A DNA stretch of 64,000 nucleotides from Thalassotalea psychrophila (GCF_031583595.1 NZ_CP134145.1:4742224-4806223), one strand, 5' to 3'; positions 40,501 through 50,850 are shown, counted from the stretch's first letter. Translations and numbers: made by a program. The notes: a model not told the origin generated them from the sequence alone.

Positions 40501-41023
40501 TAGAATTGTTGATCCTGTGAGTATGGAAACCTTACCAACTGGGGAGCAAGGTTTAATTTTAATTTCTGGTAGTCAGTTAATGTTAGGTTACTTAAATGAC
40601 GATGAAAAAACCCAACAAGTTATTGTAACTTTAGATAATCGTCGTTGGTATAAAACTGGTGATAAAGGCTACCTTGATAAAGACGGATTCTTAACCATTG
40701 TCGATCGCTATTCTCGATTTGCAAAAATTGCTGGTGAAATGATCAGCCTTCAAGCAGTTGAGCAAGAGGTAAATAACGTAATTACCGACGATTTAGGCGA
40801 GTTTTTAGCAGTTAACCTACCGGACATCAAGAAAGGTGAGAAGATCATCATATTAACCACAACCGATATTACTGAGAAACAGTTAAGACAAGAGTTACTT
40901 AATAACAACTGTAACCCCTTGATGATCCCATCTGAGGTTTATAAGGTGGAGCAAGTCCCTAAATTGGGCAGTGGCAAGTCTGACTTTGCTGGGGCGAAGA
41001 AATTGGCATTAAGCTTTGCTTAG
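37571..41023 (+). CDS. aas: LplT-PlsC-acyl-ACP synthetase fusion (Aas-type)
   Basis: The protein is 1150 residues. Residues 1-410 are a 12-helix MFS transporter of LplT type (lysophospholipid flippase). Residues about 430-610 hold a PlsC-type acyltransferase with NHISWID (HxxxxD) and FPEGAISR. Residues about 625-1150 are an AMP-binding enzyme with ILFSSGSEGTPKGIILSH, YEGYGATE and YKTGDKGYLDKDGFL. Together they would bring lysophospholipid in, activate fatty acid and reacylate the lipid; in E. coli the transporter is a separate gene and Aas is 719 residues. The start follows CAGGGAAAAT. Regulation may be by the divergent XRE gene. Confidence 0.92.
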   Translation: MKQLFSFKGFFAYIAMVFINAFVDLGHKIIVQNTVFKIYDGDIQIVLTAVLNALILLPFIFLFSPSGFLADKYPKPKVMRNSALVAIVATLLITLCYYQGWFLGAFALTLLMGIQSAIYSPAKYGYLKELIGVDHLAQGNALVQAVTIVSILLGTFVFSAFFELLLTGIELTDSGIILQGVVILGWVMVALSVLEWWFSCQLKETKPVDNSMTFSTKTYIKGQYLGSNLKKIFSNRIIWLSIVGLSMFWSVSQVMLATFPAFAKEVLSENNTLVIQGIMASTGIGIVLGSLFAARISKDHIELGLIPIAAISFALLLGNIATLDSSVAMAFTFFGLGISGGLFIVPLNSLIQYTAKEDELGTVLAGNNWVQNVAMLSFLMVTIALVSYGMSSTDIFYLLMALALTGAIYTVYQLPHSLIRIVASFIMQRRYKLQVLGFENLPANDGLLLLGNHISWIDGLIVQMACPRKVRFVMLRSIYNRWYLKPIVKFFGAIPINEGNSKESLALVNQALQDGEVVCLFPEGAISRTGALGVFRTGYERVVDNVNGVIIPFYLHGLWGSRLSRANSSKLRENTQQGFRRDVSISFGAPLAMETPAIELKQKVFELAFNAWEYQTSHADPLPLAWIKSAKQNLSALAVKDTTGTSFSNRKLLAATATLAAKIKQLDNSQNIGLMLPASSAAVMANSAVLLNGQTAVNLNYSTSVDAVSSGITNAKITTVFSSKKFIQKLQSKGIDCDKMLANTNIVYMEDIKEKLSKSRYICANIASYVLSSRMFYRVFGTPVDINAPACILFSSGSEGTPKGIILSHKNFSANIKQISDVLRTNDKDVVMGSLPPFHSFGLTVTTFLPLIEGVPVICHPDPTDALNIAKAIAKNKATLLCATATFLRLYTLNRKINPLMLESLRLVVAGAEKLPEDTRQSFKDKFNKTIYEGYGATETTPVASVNIPDQLDPNDLKVQSGSKIGSVGMPLPGCSFRIVDPVSMETLPTGEQGLILISGSQLMLGYLNDDEKTQQVIVTLDNRRWYKTGDKGYLDKDGFLTIVDRYSRFAKIAGEMISLQAVEQEVNNVITDDLGEFLAVNLPDIKKGEKIIILTTTDITEKQLRQELLNNNCNPLMIPSEVYKVEQVPKLGSGKSDFAGAKKLALSFA

Positions 41024-41026
41024 GTA

Positions 41027-41066
41027 AAAGAGATAGCTATTTGATTTTTCAAATTGCTATCTCTTT
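41027..41066. terminator. Bidirectional terminator between aas and the convergent gene
   Basis: AAAGAGATAGC and GCTATCTCTTT form a perfect 11-bp stem around an 18-nt spacer which itself folds (AATTTGAAAAATC). The last codons of the gene at 41049-41969 overlap the hairpin. Confidence 0.75.
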
Positions 41067-41969
41067 AACTACGACCTGTTTAGTTTTACTTATAGCAACA
41101 TTGCTGCGTTTAATTTTGCGTTGAAATAGAACCATCAGCATCATTATTATTCCCCATATCCCAGCACTACCACTATGGTGGTGATGGTCATCATGATAAT
41201 GATCGTCATAATAAGTATCATGTTCATCACTTTCTAAAGGTAGAGCATATAAAGCATCGCTGTCATCAGAGCTAAATGTTGCCACTAAACCTGAGTAGCC
41301 AACTTCATATAAATCAATTAACACATCGTAATTGTCGCTGTAATAACCTTCATATAGTGTTGTTACTACCTCATATTCGTCATCAATATTTTCACCGGCG
41401 ATGGTAAAGATGTCGGTACTAAAATAGTGAGTCCAAGGGCCGCCATCAACGCTTAAATAAAGCTCTGCGTAAACGTCGGCTCTTTCGTTTGCAATATTAC
41501 TGATCACATCTGCATCAAAAACCACACTAAAGGTTTGGTAATAACCATCTTCGTCAAAGTCATCAAATAAGTAACTTTGGGCATCATAAATAGTAAACTC
41601 ATGACTGTAATAACTACTGTTAATTGTAGCCATAGTTGCTGACTTACTAGCAAGGGCATTTTCATTTGTGCTCGTTGTTTTAAGCCTTTGAGCCCGCGTA
41701 AAACTAGTTGCCTTGCCAATATCCTGATCACTAAAGCTTTGTGTTCGGCTTTGTTCAATAAAGTTTAATTTATCTTGTTCACTAAACGATTGTTGTTTTT
41801 GACCAAACGAAACGGTTTTCAAAGCAGGGGGATTAGTTTGCTCTTGTGCATAAGCTTTATTAAAGCCAAATAAAACCATCAATACTTGAATTGCTAATAA
41901 AAATAGCAATATAGCCAGGGTAGACAATAAAAATTTATCTACAAAGTTAAATTTTTCTGGAATATTCAT
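41049..41969 (-). CDS. Surface protein with C-terminal sorting-like tail, TCS-regulated (hypothetical)
   Basis: The start was set at ATG 41969 (MNIPEKFNFVDKFLLSTLA) with GGTGA upstream, rather than GTG 41993. The protein is 306 residues. A membrane helix (LLSTLAILLFLLAIQVLMVLFGF) is followed by a soluble domain rich in Ser, Asp and Tyr (YYSHEFTIYDAQSYLFDDFDEDGYYQTFSVVFDADVI), a His/Asp run (HDTYYDDHYHDDHHHHSGS) and a C-terminal helix with KRK. The end resembles a GlyGly-CTERM-like tail (SGSAGIWGIIMMLMVLFQRKIKR). Function unknown; the His/Asp run suggests metal binding. A TCS operator precedes it (42017-42038). Confidence 0.65.
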   Translation of the reverse strand: MNIPEKFNFVDKFLLSTLAILLFLLAIQVLMVLFGFNKAYAQEQTNPPALKTVSFGQKQQSFSEQDKLNFIEQSRTQSFSDQDIGKATSFTRAQRLKTTSTNENALASKSATMATINSSYYSHEFTIYDAQSYLFDDFDEDGYYQTFSVVFDADVISNIANERADVYAELYLSVDGGPWTHYFSTDIFTIAGENIDDEYEVVTTLYEGYYSDNYDVLIDLYEVGYSGLVATFSSDDSDALYALPLESDEHDTYYDDHYHDDHHHHSGSAGIWGIIMMLMVLFQRKIKRSNVAISKTKQVVVKEIAI

Positions 41970-42016
41970 TTTGGTCACCAACTTGTTTATCACTTTGTAG
42001 GTTTATTAAAGCGCAA

Positions 42017-42040
42017 GCTAACTGAACATAAGCTGAACAG
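42017..42040 (-). promoter_or_regulatory. TCS operator repeat 1 (before 41049-41969)
   Basis: Read leftward, GTTCAGC (42038-42032) and GTTCAGT (42027-42021) are 11 bp apart. A -10-like TTTAAT (42010-42005) follows after exactly 10 bp, the same geometry as at the two other sites. It would drive the gene starting at 41969. Confidence 0.55.
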
Positions 42041-42052
42041 TATTTTATTTTT

Positions 42053-42086
42053 GTTCAGCTAATGTTCAGCTTACAAAAACTATCCT
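42053..42086 (+). promoter_or_regulatory. TCS operator repeat 2 and promoter of the PepSY-RR-HK operon
   Basis: GTTCAGC at 42053-42059 and 42064-42070 (11 bp apart) are followed after 10 bp by TATCCT (42081-42086), a plausible -10. Direct repeats one helical turn apart overlapping the -35 region are typical of PhoP/OmpR-type activators. It reads toward the PepSY gene. Confidence 0.6.
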
Positions 42087-42216
42087 TGTGGTGTAAAAAA
42101 GAGACAGAAATCGAATTAATGGCAATTTGGTTTATTTAACTGATTCAATCTTTTACACTGACCTATCGCTCAAGTTTATTTGAAGCATTGGTTTTAATAT
42201 TGTTTAAGGTTTGCGA

Positions 42217-42519
42217 ATGAAATTTATTGTGTTGTGCTTATTTAGTATTGGAGTTGTTACTTCGCCATTTTCCGTGGCCAAGTTAAATAACCTTCTGCCC
42301 AAATCACAATATGCTTCGCATACACCTTACAAAAGTGCAGCGCTAAAAATTGCTAATAAAGAGCAGGCAGCAAAGTTAGTAAAATCGCGTATGGGCGGTA
42401 AAGTACTTAGTGTAAAAACAGTCAAAGGCAAGCAAGCCTACAAAGTTAAGTTACTAAAAGATGATGGCCATATTATTTCGGTTTATGTAAATGCAAAAAC
42501 TGGGAAAATAAAGGGGTGA
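42217..42519 (+). CDS. PepSY domain protein
   Basis: The start was set at ATG 42217 with AAGG 7 nt upstream. The protein is 100 residues, with a signal peptide (cleavage near SVA) and a single PepSY domain: KIANKEQAAKLVKSRMGGKVLSVKTVKGKQAYKVKLLKDDGHIISVYVNAKTGKIKG. PepSY proteins often modulate a partner kinase; the gene precedes a response regulator by 3 bp, so a negative-feedback role in this two-component system is likely. The terminal KTGKIKG is intact. Confidence 0.85.
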   Translation: MKFIVLCLFSIGVVTSPFSVAKLNNLLPKSQYASHTPYKSAALKIANKEQAAKLVKSRMGGKVLSVKTVKGKQAYKVKLLKDDGHIISVYVNAKTGKIKG

Positions 42520-42522
42520 TTA

Positions 42523-43206
42523 ATGCGCTTACTTTTAGTTGAAGACGACTTACAACTGCAAAGCCAATTACAAAACCATTTACAACTCGCCAAATTTTCT
42601 GTGGATGTTGCCTCAGATGGCGAAATAGGTTTATTTCAAGGAACAGAATACCCTTACGATGCTGCAATTATTGACGTAGGTTTACCTAAAATTGATGGTA
42701 TTAGCTTAATTAAATCGCTACGTGAACAGGATATTAAATTTCCAATTTTAATTTTAACTGCACGTGATCATTGGCAAGATAAAGTTACCGGTCTCGATGC
42801 TGGCGCAGATGATTACCTAGCTAAGCCTTTTCAAGTAGAAGAGTTATTAGCAAGATTAAACGCATTAATCAGACGCAGTGCCGGTCAAGCTAGCCCTGTT
42901 ATTAGTAACGGTCCGCTTACCATAAATACCAAAAGTATGCAGGTTGAGGTTAATCAGCAATCTATAAATTTAAGCAGCTCAGAATATCGCTTGCTTGAGT
43001 ATTTAATGTTGCATTTAGGTGAAGTTAAATCAAAAGCAGAGCTTACTGAACATATCTATAACGAAGACTTTGATCTTGATTCTAATGTAATAGAAGTATT
43101 TGTGCGCCGCTTGCGTAAAAAGCTAGATCCAAACAGTGAATACGACTTTATTGAAACACTACGTGGCCAGGGTTATAAGCTTAAGCCTTTACAAGGTAAG
43201 GCTTAG
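42523..43206 (+). CDS. OmpR/PhoP-family response regulator
   Basis: The protein is 227 residues. The receiver starts MRLLLVEDDLQLQSQL and has the phosphoacceptor Asp in AAIIDVGLPKIDG, then LTARDHWQDKVTGLDAGADDYLAKPF (T and K of the switch). The DNA-binding domain is an OmpR-type winged helix (SSEYRLLEYLMLHLGEVKSKAELTEHIY, and NVIEVFVRRLRKKLD, ETLRGQGYKL). It is co-transcribed with the PepSY gene (3 bp) and the sensor kinase (3 bp). The GTTCAGC repeats are the best candidate binding sites. Confidence 0.93.
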   Translation: MRLLLVEDDLQLQSQLQNHLQLAKFSVDVASDGEIGLFQGTEYPYDAAIIDVGLPKIDGISLIKSLREQDIKFPILILTARDHWQDKVTGLDAGADDYLAKPFQVEELLARLNALIRRSAGQASPVISNGPLTINTKSMQVEVNQQSINLSSSEYRLLEYLMLHLGEVKSKAELTEHIYNEDFDLDSNVIEVFVRRLRKKLDPNSEYDFIETLRGQGYKLKPLQGKA

Positions 43207-43209
43207 CCA

Positions 43210-44565
43210 ATGGCTTTGAATACTCAGATCAAAGGTTGGTTTAACTCATTACAAGCACGGGTGATGGTATCGGCATTATTAATGATATTAATTATACTGC
43301 CGAGCATAGCTATTATTCTAAATAATGCCTTTACTGAACAAGTACAAAGCTCAATTCAAAATGAACTTATCGCCAGTAGTTATTCAATTTTAGCGCTCGC
43401 AGAAGTTGATAACCAACAACTACAAATGCCCGAACAATTATTAAATAATCAGTTCAATGCTAGTGGCTCTGGCTTATATGCATTAATGGTTAAAACCGAC
43501 AACACTAAGCAAAATACAATATGGTCGTCACCATCTTTTATCGGCTTAACCTCACCTAATACCTTACCAACCCCAGCCATAGGTGAAAGCCGTTTTAGTA
43601 AACAAGTAATCGATAATAAAAACCATTTAGTGTATAGCTTTACTGTCAGTTTTATTGAACAACAACAAGCATTCACCATCACCTTGCATATAGTTAAAGA
43701 CCAATCAGGTTTTGCCATAATGGTCGCTAAATTCCAGCAAACATTGTGGACTTGGCTAGGGTCTATAATGGCTGTTTTATTAATATTGCAATTTTTTTTG
43801 CTGAAATTTACTTTAAGGCCTTTAAGCAAATTGCAAAAAGAACTAAAGCAGATTGAGCAAGGAAATAAACACAAAATTGAGCATCAATACCCACTAGAGC
43901 TTGCTCGTGTTTCTAAACAACTAAATACCTTGTTAACAGCGCAGAAGAATCAACGTAAACGTTATCGTAATGCTCTATCTGATCTAGCCCATAGTTTAAA
44001 AAACCCTTTAGCAGTCATGCAAAGCCAAGGAAATTTAACAACTAGTTCGCTGCAACAATTATCATTAATGAATAAAACCATTGAACATCAATTAAAACGA
44101 GCTCAAAGTGGCGGTGAAACAGCTTGGCATGTAGGAATTAAAATAGAGCCTATAGCCAAAAAACTAGTGAACAGTTTGCATAAAATTTACCAACAAAAAG
44201 ATCTCGTTATTAATAGTGTTATTGATGAAAAAGCTATATTTAATGGCGAGGAAAGTGACCTATTTGAGATCTTGGGTAATTTACTCGACAACGCTTGCAA
44301 GGCAGCAAACAAAGCAATAAATTTGCACGTAACTCAAAGTGAGACCCAACTTACCTTAAGCATTAGCGATGATGGTTCAGGCATAAGTACAGCCTTACAA
44401 GAAAACATTTTACAACGCGGTACTAGGGCAGACACCTATCAACAAGGTCATGGTATTGGCCTAGCAATAGTGCGTGACTTAGTTTCTAGTTATCAAGGAA
44501 ACTTAACCATAGATCATAGCCATGAACTTGGCGGGGCTTTATTTACTATTACATTTAAACGGTAA
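43210..44565 (+). CDS. Sensor histidine kinase (PhoQ/QseC-like)
   Basis: The protein is 451 residues. Two membrane helices (VMVSALLMILIILPSIAIIL near residue 20, and LWTWLGSIMAVLLILQFFLL near 190) enclose a periplasmic domain of about 150 residues. A HAMP-like segment and the H-box ALSDLAHSLKNPLAVM follow, then the N-box NLLDNACKAANKAI, the G1 box SISDDGSGIS and the G2 box HGIGLAIVRDL. The phosphoacceptor His is in LAHSLKNPL. It is the partner of the upstream regulator. The periplasmic ligand is unknown; Mg2+, peptides or envelope stress are common for this subfamily. Confidence 0.92.
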   Translation: MALNTQIKGWFNSLQARVMVSALLMILIILPSIAIILNNAFTEQVQSSIQNELIASSYSILALAEVDNQQLQMPEQLLNNQFNASGSGLYALMVKTDNTKQNTIWSSPSFIGLTSPNTLPTPAIGESRFSKQVIDNKNHLVYSFTVSFIEQQQAFTITLHIVKDQSGFAIMVAKFQQTLWTWLGSIMAVLLILQFFLLKFTLRPLSKLQKELKQIEQGNKHKIEHQYPLELARVSKQLNTLLTAQKNQRKRYRNALSDLAHSLKNPLAVMQSQGNLTTSSLQQLSLMNKTIEHQLKRAQSGGETAWHVGIKIEPIAKKLVNSLHKIYQQKDLVINSVIDEKAIFNGEESDLFEILGNLLDNACKAANKAINLHVTQSETQLTLSISDDGSGISTALQENILQRGTRADTYQQGHGIGLAIVRDLVSSYQGNLTIDHSHELGGALFTITFKR

Positions 44566-44654
44566 AATAGACCTACTATTCAGCTAGGTCATCTGAGCTT
44601 AGCTTTTCGTTTCTCATCTCTAGTTATCTCGTTTCTTACTTTGTAGCTAACCAC

Positions 44655-44688
44655 ATTCAGCTTATGTTCAGCTTCATTTTTTTATAGT
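44655..44688 (+). promoter_or_regulatory. TCS operator repeat 3 and promoter of the DUF3300 gene
   Basis: ATTCAGC (44655-44661) and GTTCAGC (44666-44672) are 11 bp apart, and TATAGT (44683-44688) follows after 10 bp. Its geometry is identical to that of the other two sites, so the DUF3300 gene is probably a member of the same regulon. Confidence 0.6.
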
Positions 44689-44739
44689 AGACACTCTAAT
44701 AATTATATTGCCGTTTAATTTTCGGCATAGGGTGATCAG

Positions 44740-46191
44740 ATGAAGTCATTAACCTTAATAATTGTATTATCATATTTGCTCAATTTACCAGTAAGTTATG
44801 CTGAGCAAATTAGCGATGTTGATAGCAAAACAGTCGAATATAGCCAAGCAGAATTAGAGCAAATGCTAGCGCCAATAGCACTGTATCCAGATAGTGTATT
44901 AACTCACATATTAATTGCTGCCACCTACCCATTAGAAGTTATTGAGGCTGAACGTTGGGTTTCTAAAAACTCCAACTCATCAAATACTGAACTCATGGAT
45001 AAAGGTGAAGAAATGGAGTGGGATCCAAGCGTAGTTGCGCTATTACCGTTCGCTGGCATATTAACTAAAATGAGTACAGAGTTAACTTGGACTCGACAAT
45101 TAGGCGACGCTTTCTTATCAAATGAAGAACAAGTTCTTGCTAGTATTCAATCTCTAAGACAGAAAGCTGATAACGCCGGTAGTTTAGCGCAAATGGAAAA
45201 TGTGGATGTTGCTAGAGACGATAATAATATCGCTATTACTCCAGCCGATCCGCAAATTGTCTATGTGCCATATTATGACGCCCGTGTAGTTTATGGACCT
45301 TGGTATTGGTCTGGTTATCCACCTGTTTATTGGGCACATTATCCATCGTATTACTCTCCACATTATGCTGCTTATCCTGCACCGTTTTATTGGCATACTG
45401 CTGTGCATATTTCTGTAGGTTGGTTTTTTGGTGGTTTTCATTGGGGAAATCATCATGTAGTAGTTAATCATCATCCCCATTCTTATTACTACCGTCATTA
45501 TAATAACCATCATCACGGTCACAATAGCCATTATAGTGGCGGTAAAAAACACTACAGTTCAGGTAAACAACATAGCTCTAAACAAAGCTCAACAGGTTAT
45601 CAACGTTGGCAACATCAACCCAGTCATAGAAAGAGTATTTCGTATAAAAATGATCGGGTGGCAAAACAATACAGCAGTAATAAGCCGAGTAAAAATCAGG
45701 CCTATGTAACTAGAAAACAAGATAGAAAATTGCTGGCATTAAATGCGTACAAAGGGTCACAAAATGGCCGTAATAACAAAGCATTAAAAACCAATAAAGT
45801 AACAAGTACACGACATAAACAAATAAAACAACAATTAGATAAATCGAATGTACGTAAAAATCAGTATAAAAAAAGTAGTAATGCTGTCGCGAATAATAGC
45901 AGCAAAGCAATTAGCAAAAATTTTAGTGCTAAACCAAATAGGGCAAGTATCAACAAGTCTTATGATAATAAAAGTAACCGACAAATTAACAATTCAAGTT
46001 CGCAAAAAAGCAAGCAGGTAGCAAGCAAGAGCCCTTATACGGCAACTAAATCAACAAATAAACAGAGCTCAAAACAATACAAACCAAAAGCTAGTAAGCC
46101 TAATTACAGCTCTGCTAAACAGCACTTTAGGCCGAGTAAGGCTACTAGTCATAAGTCTTCTAGAAAGAGCTCTTCAAGGCCTAAGCATTGA
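44740..46191 (+). CDS. DUF3300 domain-containing envelope protein
   Basis: The protein is 483 residues. A signal peptide (cleavage near SYA) is followed by the DUF3300 domain (about residues 35-165): QMLAPIALYPDSVLTHILIAATYPLEVIEAERW, EWDPSVVALLPFAGILTKM and TWTRQLGDAFLSN. The rest is low complexity: an aromatic, His/Tyr-rich stretch (about 185-275) and a Ser/Lys/Asn-rich basic tail. DUF3300 proteins are periplasmic and of unknown function. The promoter carries the same repeat as the PepSY/TCS operon, and co-regulation with a kinase suggests an envelope stress role. Confidence 0.83.
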   Translation: MKSLTLIIVLSYLLNLPVSYAEQISDVDSKTVEYSQAELEQMLAPIALYPDSVLTHILIAATYPLEVIEAERWVSKNSNSSNTELMDKGEEMEWDPSVVALLPFAGILTKMSTELTWTRQLGDAFLSNEEQVLASIQSLRQKADNAGSLAQMENVDVARDDNNIAITPADPQIVYVPYYDARVVYGPWYWSGYPPVYWAHYPSYYSPHYAAYPAPFYWHTAVHISVGWFFGGFHWGNHHVVVNHHPHSYYYRHYNNHHHGHNSHYSGGKKHYSSGKQHSSKQSSTGYQRWQHQPSHRKSISYKNDRVAKQYSSNKPSKNQAYVTRKQDRKLLALNAYKGSQNGRNNKALKTNKVTSTRHKQIKQQLDKSNVRKNQYKKSSNAVANNSSKAISKNFSAKPNRASINKSYDNKSNRQINNSSSQKSKQVASKSPYTATKSTNKQSSKQYKPKASKPNYSSAKQHFRPSKATSHKSSRKSSSRPKH

Positions 46192-46230
46192 GTTTAGGTT
46201 TATAAAGATCTAACTGAGGAGTTTTTTTAT

Positions 46231-46290
46231 AAGCACGTTTTGAATTGAGGAGGTCCCGTGTCTCGCTTAAGCTCGCACAGGATAACGGTG
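46231..46290. repeat. Palindromic MITE-like element (copy 2)
   Basis: AAGCACGTTTTGAATTGAGGAGGTCCCGTG starts like the elements at 59091 and 60759 (AAGCACANTGTCAAGCAGGGAGGTCC) and ends near GGATAACGG. It lies in the 358-bp gap between the DUF3300 gene and atpC. The gap also has the atp terminator (46491-46520); I see no reliable gene in it. Confidence 0.5.
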
Positions 46291-46490
46291 TGTTTTTCTG
46301 AGTATAGTTGAGTGTTTGCAATGCATGTTTATTTAAACCACGCATCCCCCAAGGGTTGGGGCCTCTTTTAGCGTTCTGTAACTTAATTAAATTACCTGCT
46401 CTTTTTCTACATTTCAAACAATTTATTACCTCATAGACGTCTACTTAAATGCCAACCATGGCAAGTCGGCATTCCATCATCCATGATGTA

Positions 46491-46520
46491 AAAAAAAAGA
46501 CACGCAATGCGTGTCTTTTT
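46491..46520 (-). terminator. atp operon terminator
   Basis: GACACGC-AAT-GCGTGTC forms a 7-bp stem with a 3-nt loop, flanked by A- and T-runs of eight and five. It lies 30 bp past the atpC stop and suits termination on the leftward strand. Confidence 0.85.
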
Positions 46521-46549
46521 GTAGATAAGTAATTAGTTAAACTAATTTA

Positions 46550-46975
46550 TTATCTCTTATGTTTACTTGCTTCCTGGATAACACGTAATTGCGCTACCGC
46601 TCTGGCTAGCTCAGCAGCAACTTCAGCATAATCAACATCGCCTGAGGCGTTGTGAATATGATCTTCTGCACGTTGCTTGGCATCTAAAGCAGCTTGTTCA
46701 TCCAAATCATCGCCACGTACAGCCACATCGGCTAATACTGTAACGCTGTTTGGTTGAACTTCCAACATGCCGCCTGAAAGGTAAATAACCTCTTCGCCGC
46801 CATGCTGTTTAACAATACGCGCCATACCCGGTTTTAACGCAGTTAGTAATGGTGCGTGTCCAGGCATAATGCCTAGTTCACCTTCACTACCTGAAATTTG
46901 CAATGATTCAATGCGACCAGAGAATAAACTCTCTTCTGCACTTACTACATCCAAATGTGTCGTCATGGCTGCCAT
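46550..46975 (-). CDS. atpC: F1 ATP synthase epsilon subunit
   Basis: The protein is 141 residues. The N-terminal beta barrel starts [52 protein letters not shown], followed by the C-terminal two-helix domain ([16 protein letters not shown]...[12 protein letters not shown]). The [19 protein letters not shown] motif is diagnostic. It is the last gene of the operon and inhibits ATP hydrolysis in the rotor complex. Confidence 0.96.
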   Translation of the reverse strand: MAAMTTHLDVVSAEESLFSGRIESLQISGSEGELGIMPGHAPLLTALKPGMARIVKQHGGEEVIYLSGGMLEVQPNSVTVLADVAVRGDDLDEQAALDAKQRAEDHIHNASGDVDYAEVAAELARAVAQLRVIQEASKHKR

Positions 46976-47004
46976 ATTAGTCTCCTGTAGCTTATTAGGC
47001 CAAA

Positions 47005-48405
<1,401 letters not shown>

Positions 48406-48423
48406 CTATTAATTAAACTTTGC

Positions 48424-49284
48424 CTATACCGCAGCAGCGCCAGCTACAATTTCACCCAATTCTTGAGTAATACTTGCTTGACGTGCTTTGTTGTATATCA
48501 ACTGTAAATCATCGATTAAGTCACCAGCATTATCTGTAGCGGCTTTCATCGCTACCATACGGGCAGCTTGTTCACTGGCTAGGTTTTCAACCACGCCTTG
48601 ATATACTTGAGATTCCACATAACGAACTAATAACTGATCAAGCAATGCTTGTGCGTCTGGTTCGTATATGTAATCCCAACGATGCGAGATAGCGTCATCA
48701 TCTGACTTCGGCAAAGGTAACAATTGATCGATTGTTGGCTGTTGCGTCATAGTATTTATAAACTTGTTACATACTACGTACAACCTATCGATTTCACCGT
48801 TATCATAGGCGTCTAACATAACCTTCACAGAACCGATTAAATCGGTAATAGAAGGCGAATCGCCTAAACCTGATTTTTGCGCGACAATATTTGCGCCGAT
48901 AGTACCAAAGAATGTAGAGGCTTTAGAGCCCACTACAGCTAAGTCTACTTCAGCGCCTTGTTCTTGCCATTTGGCAGAATCTTTTAACACAGATTTGAAC
49001 AAGTTAATATTTAAGCCACCACAAAGACCACGGTCGGTAGAAATAACGATATAGCCTACACGCTTAACTTCTCGCTCTTCCAAATAAGGATGGCGATATT
49101 CAAGTTGGCCGCGTGCAATGTGACCGATCACGTTTCTAATGTTTTCAGCGTATGGACGTGAAGCTGACATCAATTCTTGCGCTCTGCGCATCTTTGAAGC
49201 AGCAACCATTTCCATTGCGCTAGTGATCTTCTGTGTATTTTTTACACTTCCGATCTTAGTTTTTATTTCTTTACCACCGGCCAT
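48424..49284 (-). CDS. atpG: F1 ATP synthase gamma subunit
   Basis: The protein is 286 residues (E. coli 287). N-terminal [36 protein letters not shown] and the C-terminal helix with [32 protein letters not shown] are the two coils of the central rotor stalk. [10 protein letters not shown] in the Rossmann-like domain is the usual family motif. It lies between atpA and atpD. Confidence 0.97.
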   Translation of the reverse strand: MAGGKEIKTKIGSVKNTQKITSAMEMVAASKMRRAQELMSASRPYAENIRNVIGHIARGQLEYRHPYLEEREVKRVGYIVISTDRGLCGGLNINLFKSVLKDSAKWQEQGAEVDLAVVGSKASTFFGTIGANIVAQKSGLGDSPSITDLIGSVKVMLDAYDNGEIDRLYVVCNKFINTMTQQPTIDQLLPLPKSDDDAISHRWDYIYEPDAQALLDQLLVRYVESQVYQGVVENLASEQAARMVAMKAATDNAGDLIDDLQLIYNKARQASITQELGEIVAGAAAV

Positions 49285-49308
49285 GACTATTCACTCCGAA
49301 ACTATTAA

Positions 49309-50850
49309 TTACCAGGTTTGAGTTGCTTTGAATGATTCAAGCACTTTTGTTAAACCCGCTTCGATATCTTTATCGTAGTTACCAGTTTCGTTGATGGTAG
49401 CCATAAGCTCAGCATGTTCATTGTTTGCATAAGTCAATAAAGCTGCTTCAAAATCAACGATTTTGGTCAGTTCTATATCATTTAAGAAACCTTTCTCAGC
49501 TGCAAATAATGAAATACCAGTTTCAGCCACTGACATAGGGCTGTACTGTTTTTGTTTCATTAATTCAGTAACGCGTTGACCGTGCTCTAATTGTGCACGA
49601 GTAGCGTCATCTAAATCTGATGCGAATTGAGCGAAAGCCGCTAATTCAGCATATTGAGCTAATGCTAAACGAATACCACCACCAAGTTTCTTGATGATCT
49701 TAGTTTGTGCCGCACCACCAACACGAGATACCGAGATACCAGCATTAACAGCTGGACGGATACCTGAGTTGAATAGGTTTGACTCTAAGAAAATCTGACC
49801 ATCAGTGATAGAGATTACGTTAGTTGGAACGAATGCTGATACATCACCGGCTTGCGTTTCAATGATCGGAAGAGCGGTTAAAGAACCGGTCTGACCTTTC
49901 ACTTCACCGTTGGTGTACTTTTCAACATATTCTGCGTTTACACGAGAAGCACGTTCTAATAAACGAGAGTGAAGATAGAAAACGTCACCTGGGTACGCTT
50001 CACGGCCTGGCGGACGACGTAAAAGTAATGAGATTTGACGGTAAGCAACTGCTTGCTTAGATAAATCATCATATACGATTAGTGCATCTTCACCGCGGTC
50101 ACGGAAGTATTCACCCATAGTACAACCAGAGTATGGTGCTAAGTATTGTAATGCGGCAGCTTCAGAAGCTGATGCTACTACAACAATAGTATTTGATAAC
50201 GCGCCGTGCTCTTCTAGAGAACGTACAACGTTAGCAACAGTTGACGCTTTTTGGCCAATTGCTACGTAAATACTCTTAATACCAGTATTCTTTTGGTTAA
50301 TAATTGCGTCTAGTGCGATCGCAGATTTACCAATTTGACGGTCACCGATGATAAGCTCACGCTGACCACGTCCGATTGGAATCATTGAGTCAATTGATTT
50401 GATACCAGTTTGAACTGGCTCATCAACTGATTTACGATCGATAACACCTGGTGCGATACGCTCAACTGGTGCATAACCATCGTTTTCGATTGGTCCTTTA
50501 CCGTCAATTGGCTCGCCTAGAGTGTTAACAACACGACCTAAAAGGCCACGTCCTACTGGTACTTCTAAAATACGACCAGTACTTTTAACTTTTAAACCTT
50601 CGTATAAGTCCGCGTAAGGACCCATAACTACCGCACCTACCGAATCTCGGTCTAGGTTTAACGCGATAGCGTAACGGCTGCCAGGAAGTTCGATCATCTC
50701 ACCTTGCATTACATCTGCAAGGCCATTGATGCGAATGATACCATCTGTTACAGAAACGATAGTACCTTCGTTACGAGCTTCACTAACAACGTCAAATTGA
50801 TCAATACGATTTTTGATCAATTCAGCGATTTCAGTGGAATTCAGTTGCAT
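49309..50850 (-). CDS. atpA: F1 ATP synthase alpha subunit
   Basis: The protein is 513 residues, the same as E. coli. The N-terminal [19 protein letters not shown] is followed by the P-loop [15 protein letters not shown] and Walker [13 protein letters not shown]. The conserved arginine is in [10 protein letters not shown]. It is the non-catalytic nucleotide-binding subunit of F1. Confidence 0.98.
   Translation of the reverse strand: MQLNSTEIAELIKNRIDQFDVVSEARNEGTIVSVTDGIIRINGLADVMQGEMIELPGSRYAIALNLDRDSVGAVVMGPYADLYEGLKVKSTGRILEVPVGRGLLGRVVNTLGEPIDGKGPIENDGYAPVERIAPGVIDRKSVDEPVQTGIKSIDSMIPIGRGQRELIIGDRQIGKSAIALDAIINQKNTGIKSIYVAIGQKASTVANVVRSLEEHGALSNTIVVVASASEAAALQYLAPYSGCTMGEYFRDRGEDALIVYDDLSKQAVAYRQISLLLRRPPGREAYPGDVFYLHSRLLERASRVNAEYVEKYTNGEVKGQTGSLTALPIIETQAGDVSAFVPTNVISITDGQIFLESNLFNSGIRPAVNAGISVSRVGGAAQTKIIKKLGGGIRLALAQYAELAAFAQFASDLDDATRAQLEHGQRVTELMKQKQYSPMSVAETGISLFAAEKGFLNDIELTKIVDFEAALLTYANNEHAELMATINETGNYDKDIEAGLTKVLESFKATQTW

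Noticed and set aside
46181..46417. A 78-codon leftward frame between the DUF3300 gene and atpC
   Set aside because: It starts inside the end of the DUF3300 gene, runs through a MITE-like repeat and has no recognisable domain. It is most likely a chance frame over a repeat.
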